A stretch of 5,385 bases of DNA from CAINDR01 sp964495615. Its GTDB lineage: Bacteria > Patescibacteriota > Patescibacteriia > Patescibacteriales > UBA12465. Both the position numbers and the translations under genes were made by a program. The notes beneath the pieces are model-generated. The model was not told the DNA's origin. It searched no databases and saw only the letters and a list, made by a program, of their open reading frames with translations. Position 1 is the stretch's first letter. Each line of letters starts with the position of its first letter. Below, in pieces: positions 1-4,124 of this stretch. The stretch spans positions 1 through 5,385 of the forward strand of contig CAZBVX010000036.1 in NCBI GenBank assembly GCA_964495615.1, given 5' to 3'.

Positions 1-1013
1 ACAACAACCAAACCAGTTCCTTTACTGAAAGAAACATAACCATTGCTGAAAGTACCACCATCAGTTAATTTGTTGTTTCCTTCAAAAAGGTAGATGTGAT
101 CTAAGTTAGCATCAGCAGAGATACCAATTCTTTTTAATTTCAAAGTTTTAATGGTAGCAGCGCCATCATTAGCAGCAGTGAAATTGAAAGAAGCTAATTC
201 AGCCAAAGCTTGATTGTTAACAATCGAAGTAGCAGGAGCTGTGTTAGCATTCAAAGATACTACAACGCCGGAAGTTGTTGGAGTTGTAGGATTTGTTGGG
301 TTGGTGATCGTTCCGCCGTTTTGAGCAGCGTTGATCAAGCCAGATTCCATGCCAGTGATTTCAGAACCGCTAGCAGAAATGTTCATGCTTGTCTTAACGA
401 TGAATCTTGCGTTGAAGCGGTTTGCATTGAAAGCAGCTTCGTTAGCAATACGACGATAGTTTGTGCCATCGAAGTAGAAAACATCAGGACCAGCTGTAGT
501 CTTTAACAAAGTACCAATAGGATATTGGCCGGTTGGTAAAGAAGTGGAAACTGTGTAAGACAAGAAATTCTGGTCGCTAACTTTTGTTACTCTGGAAGCC
601 CAAGTTGAGCCATAAAGAGCAATAGCGTTAGCAGTTGTGATTGGGCGTAAGATACCATTGGTTTCTACTGCATAAACAGTATTGTCAGTGGTAACATCAC
701 GTTGGATCAAACGTGTACCAGGTCTCATTGTAACGAATCCAGCAGGGATACCGTTGCCATATGAGTTCAAATCAGTAACTGAAATGGTGATAACACCACT
801 CCAATCTTTGTACCAAGAGAAGTATGTATCTTCGTTTGGAATGTTGTATAATCTGCTATCAGAACCGAGGTAATAAACAGTTTTGTTGCCAGCAGCTTTT
901 ACTAAGTCGCCAGGTTGTGCAGAAGCAGCAGAGGCCAAAGAGCCCAAACCACTCATCACAAAAACTGTTAATGCCATCACGCTGATAGAGATTACTTTGC
1001 GTAATTTTTGCAT
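1..1013 (-). CDS. S-layer-like secreted surface protein (partial, C-terminus off the left edge)
   Basis: The frame is open from the ATG at 1013 to the window edge, giving 337 residues without a stop. Residues 1-32 form a classic signal peptide: basic MQKLRK, a hydrophobic stretch (8-27), and an A-S-A cleavage site before Q33. The mature part has three related modules, each starting with an aromatic-rich strand pair: VYYLGSDSRLYNIP (46-59), VYAVETNGILRPI (113-125) and VFYFDGTNYRRI (178-189). A Pro/Thr-rich linker follows (about 238-248), then a beta-rich domain from about 250 (LASFNFTAANDG, KRIGISADANLDHIYLF). This layout matches long secreted proteins common in Patescibacteria and thought to form the surface layer; the exact role is inferred. 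It would act outside the cytoplasmic membrane. No Shine-Dalgarno precedes the start. An AGATAATTT element lies 13 bases upstream and a hairpin 28 bases upstream. Antisense ORFs here are shadows. Confidence 0.8.
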   Translation of the reverse strand, partial: MQKLRKVISISVMALTVFVMSGLGSLASAASAQPGDLVKAAGNKTVYYLGSDSRLYNIPNEDTYFSWYKDWSGVITISVTDLNSYGNGIPAGFVTMRPGTRLIQRDVTTDNTVYAVETNGILRPITTANAIALYGSTWASRVTKVSDQNFLSYTVSTSLPTGQYPIGTLLKTTAGPDVFYFDGTNYRRIANEAAFNANRFNARFIVKTSMNISASGSEITGMESGLINAAQNGGTITNPTNPTTPTTSGVVVSLNANTAPATSIVNNQALAELASFNFTAANDGAATIKTLKLKRIGISADANLDHIYLFEGNNKLTDGGTFSNGYVSFSKGTGLVV

Positions 1014-1040
1014 ATTTGTTTTTAAGAAATTATCTCATGT

Positions 1041-1066
1041 GGCACCGAACAATAGTAGTTCGAGCC
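1041..1066 (-). promoter_or_regulatory. Leader hairpin upstream of the surface-protein gene
   Basis: On the minus strand GGCTCGAAC and GTTCGGTGCC pair as an approximately 9-bp stem: five pairs CGAAC/GTTCG, a possible U-G pair with one bulged base, then GGC/GCC. The loop has seven bases. It ends 27 bases before the start codon. No T-run follows on either strand, so it is not an intrinsic terminator. It could stabilise the mRNA or act as an operator; the role is inferred. Confidence 0.4.
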
Positions 1067-1155
1067 AACAACAGATAATAGAATAGATTCAAAAAGGATA
1101 AAATTCCAAATACTTTTCGGAAACGATTTTTTTCGTTTTGATTGGTCGGCTTGGT

Positions 1156-1183
1156 TTTTTTCAAGTCGCGAGACTTTAAAAAA
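1156..1183. repeat. Inverted repeat with GCGA loop and A/T flanks
   Basis: AAGTC and GACTT pair around a GCGA loop (a GNRA-type tetraloop in a plus-strand transcript). After one C/T mismatch, six T-A pairs extend the stem. The T-run precedes the stem and the A-run follows it on both strands, so it cannot be a normal intrinsic terminator. Confidence 0.4.
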
Positions 1184-1250
1184 TCATTAAACCTAAATCA
1201 ATCGGAATCCCGCTTCCCCGTTCAAATTGAAGGAGAAAAGCTAAATCGAT

Positions 1251-1487
1251 CTAAGTCTTGCTGATTTTCTGGCCTTTCGGCTTGCTGTGACCAGCAGAAA
1301 AATCAGTACTAAAGAATCGCTTGCCGCTTTTCTTGGGAATCATCAGTCCATTTTGAAATAAATTTATTAAGAAACGATACCATCGCATCGGAATGCGATT
1401 CGGCCTTTCACAGGTCTCGTTCATCCGTTTCATATATACATATATATGAATATATGATTCGGATTTGTTAAGTGACAATTCTATCAC
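1251..1487 (-). CDS. Doubtful 78-residue ORF of unknown function
   Basis: A GTG at 1485-1487 opens a 78-codon frame ending in TAG at 1251-1253. There is no Shine-Dalgarno; two later ATG codons could also serve as starts. The predicted product is basic, with a C-terminal part rich in Lys, Ser and Gly (residues about 50-78, beginning MIPKKSGKRFF). I recognise no family, membrane segment or signal peptide. Three strong inverted repeats (1261-1306, 1382-1399, 1423-1464) fall inside the frame, which fits a structured RNA or regulatory DNA better than a protein gene. It could be a real small gene, a remnant or chance; chance or RNA seems more likely. Confidence 0.2.
   Translation of the reverse strand: MIELSLNKSESYIHIYVYMKRMNETCERPNRIPMRWYRFLINLFQNGLMIPKKSGKRFFSTDFSAGHSKPKGQKISKT
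1261..1306 (-). repeat. Hairpin with an 11-bp stem and branched interior
   Basis: CTGATTTTTCTG (1306-1295, minus strand) pairs with CAGAAAATCAG (1271-1261) along 11 bp with one bulged base. The enclosed 23 bases contain two small hairpins on the minus strand: CTG/CAG around GTCA, and GCC/GGC closed by a GAAA (GNRA) tetraloop. The result resembles a three-way junction. It lies near the 3' end of the doubtful ORF. Confidence 0.4.
1382..1399 (-). repeat. Perfect 7-bp hairpin with a TCCG tetraloop
   Basis: On the minus strand ATCGCAT, TCCG, ATGCGAT form a perfect 7-bp stem with a four-base loop. As RNA the loop is UCCG, which fits the stable UNCG class, although the closing pair is U-A rather than the usual C-G. 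No T-run follows. Confidence 0.4.
1423..1464. repeat. 42-base AT-rich imperfect palindrome
   Basis: Two 15-base arms (1423-1437 and 1450-1464) match at 13 positions: ATCCG/CGGAT outside, a 2x2 mismatch, then TCATATAT/ATATATGA inside. The 12-base loop contains a further palindrome, CATATATATG. It has no adjacent T-run. It could be an operator, a cruciform-forming site or part of a structured RNA. Confidence 0.45.
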
Positions 1488-1528
1488 CTAATAAACACGC
1501 ATCATAAATTTTTTGTACAGGGGAAATC

Positions 1529-2281
1529 TTATTTGATCAGTTCATCAATTGCTTTCAAACCCTCAACGGCTTTTTGATAATCCTTTTTCTCAAAAGAGCT
1601 TTGCGCTTGGTTGATGATTTCTTGAGAAGTGGAAGCAATGGTGGAAGTGGCAGTGGAAGTTGAAGTGGTGCTGACAACTGGCGGAATGAAAAGTTCAATT
1701 CCTTGATCTTCTTTGCCGTCAGAAGCGCTCATAACTTCACCATCTTTTTCCAAACTAGCAACGTTGGAGTTTGAGGAAATGGTGGTGAGACGAGTTTTTA
1801 CAGTTTCTAACTCTTTGTTGAAATTCTGACTGAGTTTGGCAATTTGAGTTTCGTTGGCTGGAGTGTTGAATTTTGGATCCGCCAAAATCGTGGCAATGTC
1901 GGCAGCATGCTCAGCAGCAAACTGGACTTCCAATTTTTCGCGAGCATCTTTGTCGATCACGGTGTTTAGTTTTACTTTTTCACTGATTACTCTGGCCTGG
2001 TACATTACTTCATTTGGTTTGGCGGAACTGAGCCAGCTGTGACTGAAGACAGCGGAAGCAAAAAGCAAACAAACAAAAGAAGCAAAAGCAACTGCCGGTT
2101 GAGAAAAGGTTTTCAGAGAGCTTTTGAAGACAATATAAAAATCACTCCAAGCCGAAAGTTCCTTCGGAGCGGAGTTGGAAATCTGAGTTAATAACAAATC
2201 GCGCTGGCTTTGCTTCCAAGCATCGTCAGGGCGGATTTCTTTCAGGCTATTCAGTTTTTGCAGCAAGTCTCTTTCCTTCAT
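1529..2281 (-). CDS. Single-pass membrane protein with DUF5667-like domain, probable anti-sigma factor
   Basis: The 250-residue product begins with a cytoplasmic segment (1-61) carrying LKEIRPDDAWKQSQRDLLLTQI at positions 13-34, a motif I associate with Patescibacteria membrane proteins encoded beside sigma factors. One hydrophobic segment (about 62-84) follows. The next region (about 87-135; ARVISEKVKLNTVID, then AREKLEVQFAAEHAADI) fits the DUF5667 pattern. It is followed by a Ser/Thr-rich linker (204-219) and a short TPR-like helix pair at the C-terminus (220-250). The gene lies 32 bases after the sigma-factor gene on the same strand, which supports a role in holding the sigma factor at the membrane until a signal arrives. 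I see no zinc-binding HxxxCxxC motif, so it is not a typical ZAS-type anti-sigma factor. The start ATG (2279-2281) lacks a Shine-Dalgarno; a TATACT box lies seven bases upstream. Confidence 0.75.
   Translation of the reverse strand: MKERDLLQKLNSLKEIRPDDAWKQSQRDLLLTQISNSAPKELSAWSDFYIVFKSSLKTFSQPAVAFASFVCLLFASAVFSHSWLSSAKPNEVMYQARVISEKVKLNTVIDKDAREKLEVQFAAEHAADIATILADPKFNTPANETQIAKLSQNFNKELETVKTRLTTISSNSNVASLEKDGEVMSASDGKEDQGIELFIPPVVSTTSTSTATSTIASTSQEIINQAQSSFEKKDYQKAVEGLKAIDELIK
1628..1671 (-). repeat. Low-complexity Ser/Thr-coding stretch
   Basis: Imperfect repeats of GTGGAAGT-like units on the plus strand encode the Ser/Thr-rich linker of the membrane protein. Such stretches usually form a flexible extracytoplasmic spacer and are prone to length change. 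Confidence 0.4.
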
Positions 2282-2288
2282 ACGATAA

Positions 2289-2317
2289 AGTATACGAACT
2301 GAACAAAAAATTGTTAC
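2289..2317 (-). promoter_or_regulatory. Possible internal promoter giving a leaderless anti-sigma mRNA
   Basis: TATACT (2294-2289; 5 of 6 consensus) is preceded after 17 bases by GTAACA (2317-2312; 4 of 6), which overlaps the sigma stop codon. A start point about seven bases downstream falls next to the ATG at 2281, so the transcript would have almost no leader. This is a weak call from sequence match alone. Confidence 0.3.
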
Positions 2318-2326
2318 AGTTCAGTT
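2297..2326 (-). promoter_or_regulatory. 8-bp hairpin across the sigma stop codon
   Basis: AACTGAAC and GTTCAGTT (2319-2326 and 2297-2304) are perfect inverted arms around a 14-base loop that contains the sigma-factor TAA. One arm is the last coding bases of the sigma gene and the other lies in the spacer before the anti-sigma ATG. A ribosome finishing the sigma gene would melt it, so it may help couple translation of the two genes. No T-run follows the stem, so termination is unlikely. Confidence 0.4.
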
Positions 2327-2904
2327 TTGTCTTCTTCGTCTTCCAAAAGTTCTTTCAAGGCAGTGAGGGCGCGGTGCAGCAAAACGCGGATATTTCCCTT
2401 CTTTTTGCCGGTAATATTGGCGATTTCGTCCATGCTGAGATCTTCAATAAAGCGCCAAATGATTACTTCTCGATATTCATCTTTGAGCAACATTAATTTT
2501 TCCCTGATGAGTTCCAGGTCCGCTTTCTGGTCAATTAAGTCTTCTTGATTCTGACTATCATCCGGCACTTCCAGGGCTTGCGGCGCATCTTCCAAGGAAA
2601 TACTGGAAGAAAGACCTTTGTCGCGATAGTGATCGATGATGGCGTTTCTGGCTATCTTATATAATAAAGCCCGTAAAGTCTTTGAATCTTTCAAGGAATT
2701 GGTTTGAATATAGTTCCAGGTTTTGAGGAAAATAACTGAAACGAGGTCTTTGGCTTCTTCTTCTGAGCCCAATTTAAAATAGGCAAAACGATATAAATCG
2801 TCCGCAAAATCATCGTAGGCCTTGATGAAAGCCTCCCTGTCGCCGCTTTTTAGGCGAGAAAGGTTGTTATTTTCACGTAATTTTGAAATTAGACTGTCTG
2901 ACAT
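2314..2904 (-). CDS. RNA polymerase sigma factor, sigma-70 family, ECF/RpoE-like
   Basis: The 196-residue product has the two-domain layout and size of an ECF sigma factor. Region 2 covers about 18-94: GDREAFIKAYDDFADDLYRFA, then EEEAKDLVSVIFLKTW, which contacts core polymerase, then LRALLYKIARNAIIDHYR (77-94), which recognises the -10 element. An acidic linker (about 105-131) leads to region 4 (about 133-188), with LKDEYREVIIWRFIEDLS and the helix-turn-helix MDEIANITGKKKGNIRVLLHRAL (158-180), which reads the -35 element. The gene precedes the membrane protein in a two-gene unit, as expected for a sigma/anti-sigma pair. The ATG at 2902-2904 has no Shine-Dalgarno; an AGATAATTT element 16 bases upstream and a tandem direct repeat may belong to its promoter. 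The promoters it serves are unknown. Confidence 0.93.
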   Translation of the reverse strand: MSDSLISKLRENNNLSRLKSGDREAFIKAYDDFADDLYRFAYFKLGSEEEAKDLVSVIFLKTWNYIQTNSLKDSKTLRALLYKIARNAIIDHYRDKGLSSSISLEDAPQALEVPDDSQNQEDLIDQKADLELIREKLMLLKDEYREVIIWRFIEDLSMDEIANITGKKKGNIRVLLHRALTALKELLEDEEDKTEL

Positions 2905-2922
2905 GAATCAAATCTTAACCAA

Positions 2923-2954
2923 ATTATCTTAGCAAATGGATTATCTTTTAGCAA
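2923..2954 (-). promoter_or_regulatory. Tandem direct repeat in the sigma-gene promoter region
   Basis: On the minus strand TTGCTAAAAGATAAT (2954-2940) is followed four bases later by TTGCTAAGATAAT (2935-2923), the same sequence with two A bases missing. Each copy carries a GATAAT, one mismatch from the -10 consensus. The second copy continues as AGATAATTT and lies 18 bases before the sigma ATG. It may be a duplicated promoter element or a regulator site. Confidence 0.4.
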
Positions 2955-2990
2955 GGATTTTCAGGTGGTTTTATAAAAAATATCCCTTAG

Positions 2991-3002
2991 GTCAATTTTG
3001 AC
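2991..3002. repeat. Short palindrome GTCAA-TT-TTGAC
   Basis: Perfect 12-base palindrome just upstream (4 bases) of the first 28-bp element. Its minus-strand reading includes TTGACC, a possible -35 for the sigma gene, but the nearest TATAAA lies only 14 bases away, which is too short for a normal promoter. Confidence 0.25.
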
Positions 3003-3006
3003 TGTT

Positions 3007-3034
3007 TTAAGTCTAGGATATCCTGGACTAAAGT
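3007..3034. promoter_or_regulatory. 28-bp palindromic element, copy 1
   Basis: The element begins TTAAGTCTAGG and ends TGGACTAAAGT. Its core AGTCTAGGAT/ATCCTGGACT is an inverted repeat with one mismatch in ten. It matches copy 2 (3110-3137) at 24 of 28 positions, differing only at positions 12, 15, 17 and 24. It lies between the sigma gene and the possible TTGACA promoter, where a regulator could affect both divergent genes. Size and symmetry suit a dimeric DNA-binding protein. Confidence 0.6.
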
Positions 3035-3052
3035 TGGGGTCTTGAAAATTAA

Positions 3053-3077
3053 AAAGACTTGACACTCAAAAGTCTTT
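3053..3077. repeat. 8-bp inverted repeat around a TTGACA box
   Basis: AAAGACTT (3053-3060) and AAGTCTTT (3070-3077) are perfect inverted arms with nine bases between them. The last two bases of the left arm begin TTGACA. The AGTC half also occurs in the 28-bp elements, so this could be a weaker site for the same regulator. Confidence 0.4.
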
Positions 3078-3087
3078 GTGTTAAAAA
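3059..3087 (+). promoter_or_regulatory. Possible promoter for the helix-turn-helix gene
   Basis: A perfect TTGACA (3059-3064) is followed after 17 bases by TAAAAA (3082-3087; 4 of 6). It would start near 3094, giving a leader of about 85 bases that contains element copy 2 and the degenerate copy 3. A second candidate -10, TACAAT (3153-3158; 5 of 6), lies closer to the gene but has no clear -35 at normal spacing. Confidence 0.4.
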
Positions 3088-3107
3088 GAATCTGTATTTA
3101 TTACGCC

Positions 3108-3137
3108 ACTTAAGTCTAGGTTAACGTGGACTTAAGT
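3108..3137. promoter_or_regulatory. 28-bp palindromic element, copy 2 (30-base palindrome)
   Basis: This copy (3110-3137) extends to a 30-base palindrome with arms ACTTAAGTCTAGGTT and AACGTGGACTTAAGT, matched at 13 of 15 positions. It repeats copy 1 at 24 of 28 positions, 103 bp downstream. It lies 41 bases before the helix-turn-helix gene, a typical place for an autoregulatory operator. Confidence 0.6.
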
Positions 3138-3154
3138 AGGCTAATTTGGACATA
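3137..3154. promoter_or_regulatory. Degenerate third copy of the palindromic element
   Basis: TAGGCTAATTTGGACATA matches the core of copy 2 (TAGGTTAACGTGGACTTA) at 14 of 18 positions and starts at the last base of copy 2. It overlaps the beginning of the TACAAT box at 3153-3158, so binding here could block or reposition polymerase. Confidence 0.4.
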
Positions 3155-3178
3155 CAATATTTTTAATACAAAACCCCT

Positions 3179-3523
3179 ATGCTCGGAAATTTGGATAGAT
3201 TAATAGAAATATTAAAAAAACACCAAGACGGCCAAGTAAAAGCTGGCCATTTTGATGGCGCAAAAATCCCAGCGAAAAACACCATTTGGCTTTCCGTCTC
3301 GGAAGCTGCCAAGCTCGGCGGGGTCCAAACCAAAACAATCCGCCGTGCCCTAAAATTAGAGAATGGTGAAAAGATCAAATTCAAAATTATCAAAAACCGC
3401 TACCAAATCGAATTCGGTTCTCTGCTCACTTTCGTCTACTCCAATAAAAAATTACAAAACAAATTTCTAGATAACGGACTCGGACAATATGTCGCCGTTT
3501 GGGAAAAAGAAAAAACCACCTGA
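3179..3523 (+). CDS. Small helix-turn-helix DNA-binding protein
   Basis: The 114-residue product has an N-terminal helical segment (1-20, LDRLIEILKKHQDG) and a MerR/excisionase-like helix-turn-helix at about 37-58 (WLSVSEAAKLGGVQTKTIRRAL). A beta-hairpin-like wing follows (65-79, KIKFKIIKNRYQIEF), then a conserved-looking tail (SNKKLQNKFLDNGLGQYVAVW, 88-108). I recognise the fold, not a named family. It has no effector or catalytic domain, so a small autoregulator or excisionase-like factor is the best reading. The start is fixed by an in-frame TAA at 3164; no Shine-Dalgarno precedes it. It is divergent from the sigma gene and preceded by the palindromic elements, which it may bind. The coding strand uses more C-ending codons (ATC, GCC, CGC) than its neighbours, a mild hint of separate history. 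The stop TGA lies in the terminator stem. Confidence 0.8.
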   Translation: MLGNLDRLIEILKKHQDGQVKAGHFDGAKIPAKNTIWLSVSEAAKLGGVQTKTIRRALKLENGEKIKFKIIKNRYQIEFGSLLTFVYSNKKLQNKFLDNGLGQYVAVWEKEKTT

Positions 3524-3541
3524 TTCCGTAGGTAGTTTTTT
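3510..3541. terminator. Bidirectional intrinsic terminator between the helix-turn-helix and HU genes
   Basis: AAAAAACCACCT (3510-3521) pairs with AGGTAGTTTTTT (3530-3541) with one C/A mismatch and an eight-base loop. A T-run closes it on the plus strand, and the complementary run (TTTTTTCTTTTT) closes it on the minus strand, so it can serve both convergent genes. The TGA stop codon starts at the last base of the left arm. Confidence 0.85.
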
Positions 3542-3564
3542 CGAAGTAAGGATTTTCTAATCAA

Positions 3565-3846
3565 TTATAGAACAGCATCTTTCACAGCTTTGGCAAGACG
3601 GAATTTGACAACTGTCTTAGCTGGAATTTTGATGGTTTCACCGGTTGCAGGATTGCGACCTTCACGAGCTTTGCGTTTTGCTTTTACTAATTTACCGAAG
3701 CCAGGAACTAAGCATTCGCCGTTCTTTTTTACTTCTTTGTAAACCATTTCGGACATTGCTTCAATGAAAGCAGCGACATCCTTTTTGCTCATACCGGCGG
3801 TTTCAGCCAAGCTGGCAACCATCTGTGCTTTTGTCATTTTTGACAT
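3565..3846 (-). CDS. hup: HU family DNA-binding protein
   Basis: The 93-residue product has the usual HU length and order: N-terminal helices (MTKAQMVASLAETAGMSKKD, 4-23, and AFIEAMSEMVYKEVKKNG, 26-43), the PGFGKL turn (48-53), then the DNA-binding arm with KAKRKAREGRNPATGETIKIPA (55-76), including the R64-N65-P66 tip whose proline intercalates in DNA, and the C-terminal VKFRLAKAVKDAV helix. It bends and compacts DNA as a dimer in the nucleoid and may assist local regulators. Start choice is open between ATG 3846 and ATG 3837 (MTKAQ); neither has a Shine-Dalgarno. The gene has its own strong promoter about 100 bases upstream and shares a terminator with the convergent helix-turn-helix gene. 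It cannot be separated from IHF-type paralogues by sequence alone. Confidence 0.95.
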   Translation of the reverse strand: MSKMTKAQMVASLAETAGMSKKDVAAFIEAMSEMVYKEVKKNGECLVPGFGKLVKAKRKAREGRNPATGETIKIPAKTVVKFRLAKAVKDAVL

Positions 3847-3874
3847 AAAAATTGCATGGGGCTTATTACTTTAT

Positions 3875-3889
3875 TCACAACAGGTGTGA
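3875..3889 (-). repeat. Small inverted repeat in the HU leader
   Basis: TCACA and TGTGA arms (5 bp) flank ACAGG, inside the predicted HU 5' leader. The arms are in the opposite order to a CRP site. It could form a weak hairpin; the stem is short enough to be chance. Confidence 0.25.
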
Positions 3890-3943
3890 CCTAAAATAAT
3901 ATTCCTTAAATTAAATGGATATAATCCTTTTATTTATAATGCA

Positions 3944-3972
3944 ATTATAGCACATCAAAAATAATTTGCCAA
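3944..3972 (-). promoter_or_regulatory. Sigma-70-type promoter of the HU gene
   Basis: TTGGCA (3972-3967; 5 of 6) and a perfect TATAAT (3949-3944) are 17 bases apart, with an extended -10 TGC directly before TATAAT. Transcription would start near 3937, giving a leader of about 90 bases. This is one of the two best promoter matches in the window. Confidence 0.75.
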
Positions 3973-4049
3973 TAAACAAAGGGTGGAAAAATTTTAAAAA
4001 TAATTTACTCCGTTTTTATTGGTTTTTTGTGATGTTTTTTTAATCATTG

Positions 4050-4078
4050 TTGACAATAAAATATAATTGTGATATACT
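4050..4078 (+). promoter_or_regulatory. Sigma-70-type promoter of the 114-residue gene at 4125
   Basis: A perfect TTGACA (4050-4055) and TATACT (4073-4078; 5 of 6) are 17 bases apart, with an extended -10 TGA immediately before TATACT. The start point would be near 4085, leaving an A-rich leader of about 40 bases. The -35 sits inside a 12-base inverted repeat, ATTGT-TG-ACAAT (4046-4057). Confidence 0.8.
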
Positions 4079-4087
4079 TCCGAAGTA
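4075..4087 (+). promoter_or_regulatory. Palindromic operator candidate over the -10 and start point
   Basis: TACTTC and GAAGTA are perfect 6-base arms around a single central C. The element overlaps the end of the -10 box and the predicted start point, the usual position for a repressor site. The binding protein is unknown. Confidence 0.4.
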
Positions 4088-4124
4088 CAAAAAAATAGAA
4101 CATTAACAAGAAAAAAAATAAAAG

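Larger units (their letters stand above)
1014..1528. other. 515-base interval without a convincing gene, rich in hairpins
   Basis: This stretch separates the membrane-protein gene (stop at 1529) from the surface-protein gene (start at 1013), both on the minus strand. I see no tRNA, rRNA, tmRNA, RNase P or SRP RNA signature and no intrinsic terminator with a T-run in the right place. It does contain five separable inverted repeats: 1041-1066, 1156-1183, 1261-1306, 1382-1399 and 1423-1464. It also holds one doubtful 78-codon ORF. It could be a long structured leader, a small RNA gene, or the remains of a decayed gene. Confidence 0.6.

Noticed and set aside
210..1086. Plus-strand ORFs opposite the surface-protein gene
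   Set aside because: The minus frame is open for 337 codons with a signal peptide and internal repeats; the plus ORFs are short shadows with Cys/Ser-rich unlikely compositions.
1300..1345. Hammerhead ribozyme, from CTGATGA on the minus strand
   Set aside because: The CUGAUGA core is present, but stem II followed by GAAA and the flanking stems I and III cannot be formed.
2970..2995. Minus-strand promoter TTGACC with TATAAA for the sigma gene
   Set aside because: Only 14 bases separate the boxes, too short for a normal sigma-70 promoter.
3007..3137. Two 28-bp repeats as a minimal CRISPR array
   Set aside because: The gap is 75 bases, too long for a spacer; only two good copies exist, they lie in a promoter region, and no cas gene is present.
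3163..3393. Antisense ORF of 76 codons opposite the helix-turn-helix gene
   Set aside because: Fully explained as a shadow of a well-supported gene with a domain and terminator; it has no family match.
3521..3541. UGA recoded as glycine in the helix-turn-helix gene
   Set aside because: Read-through would add only a few codons before TAG, the terminator starts here, and no other gene needs UGA as sense.
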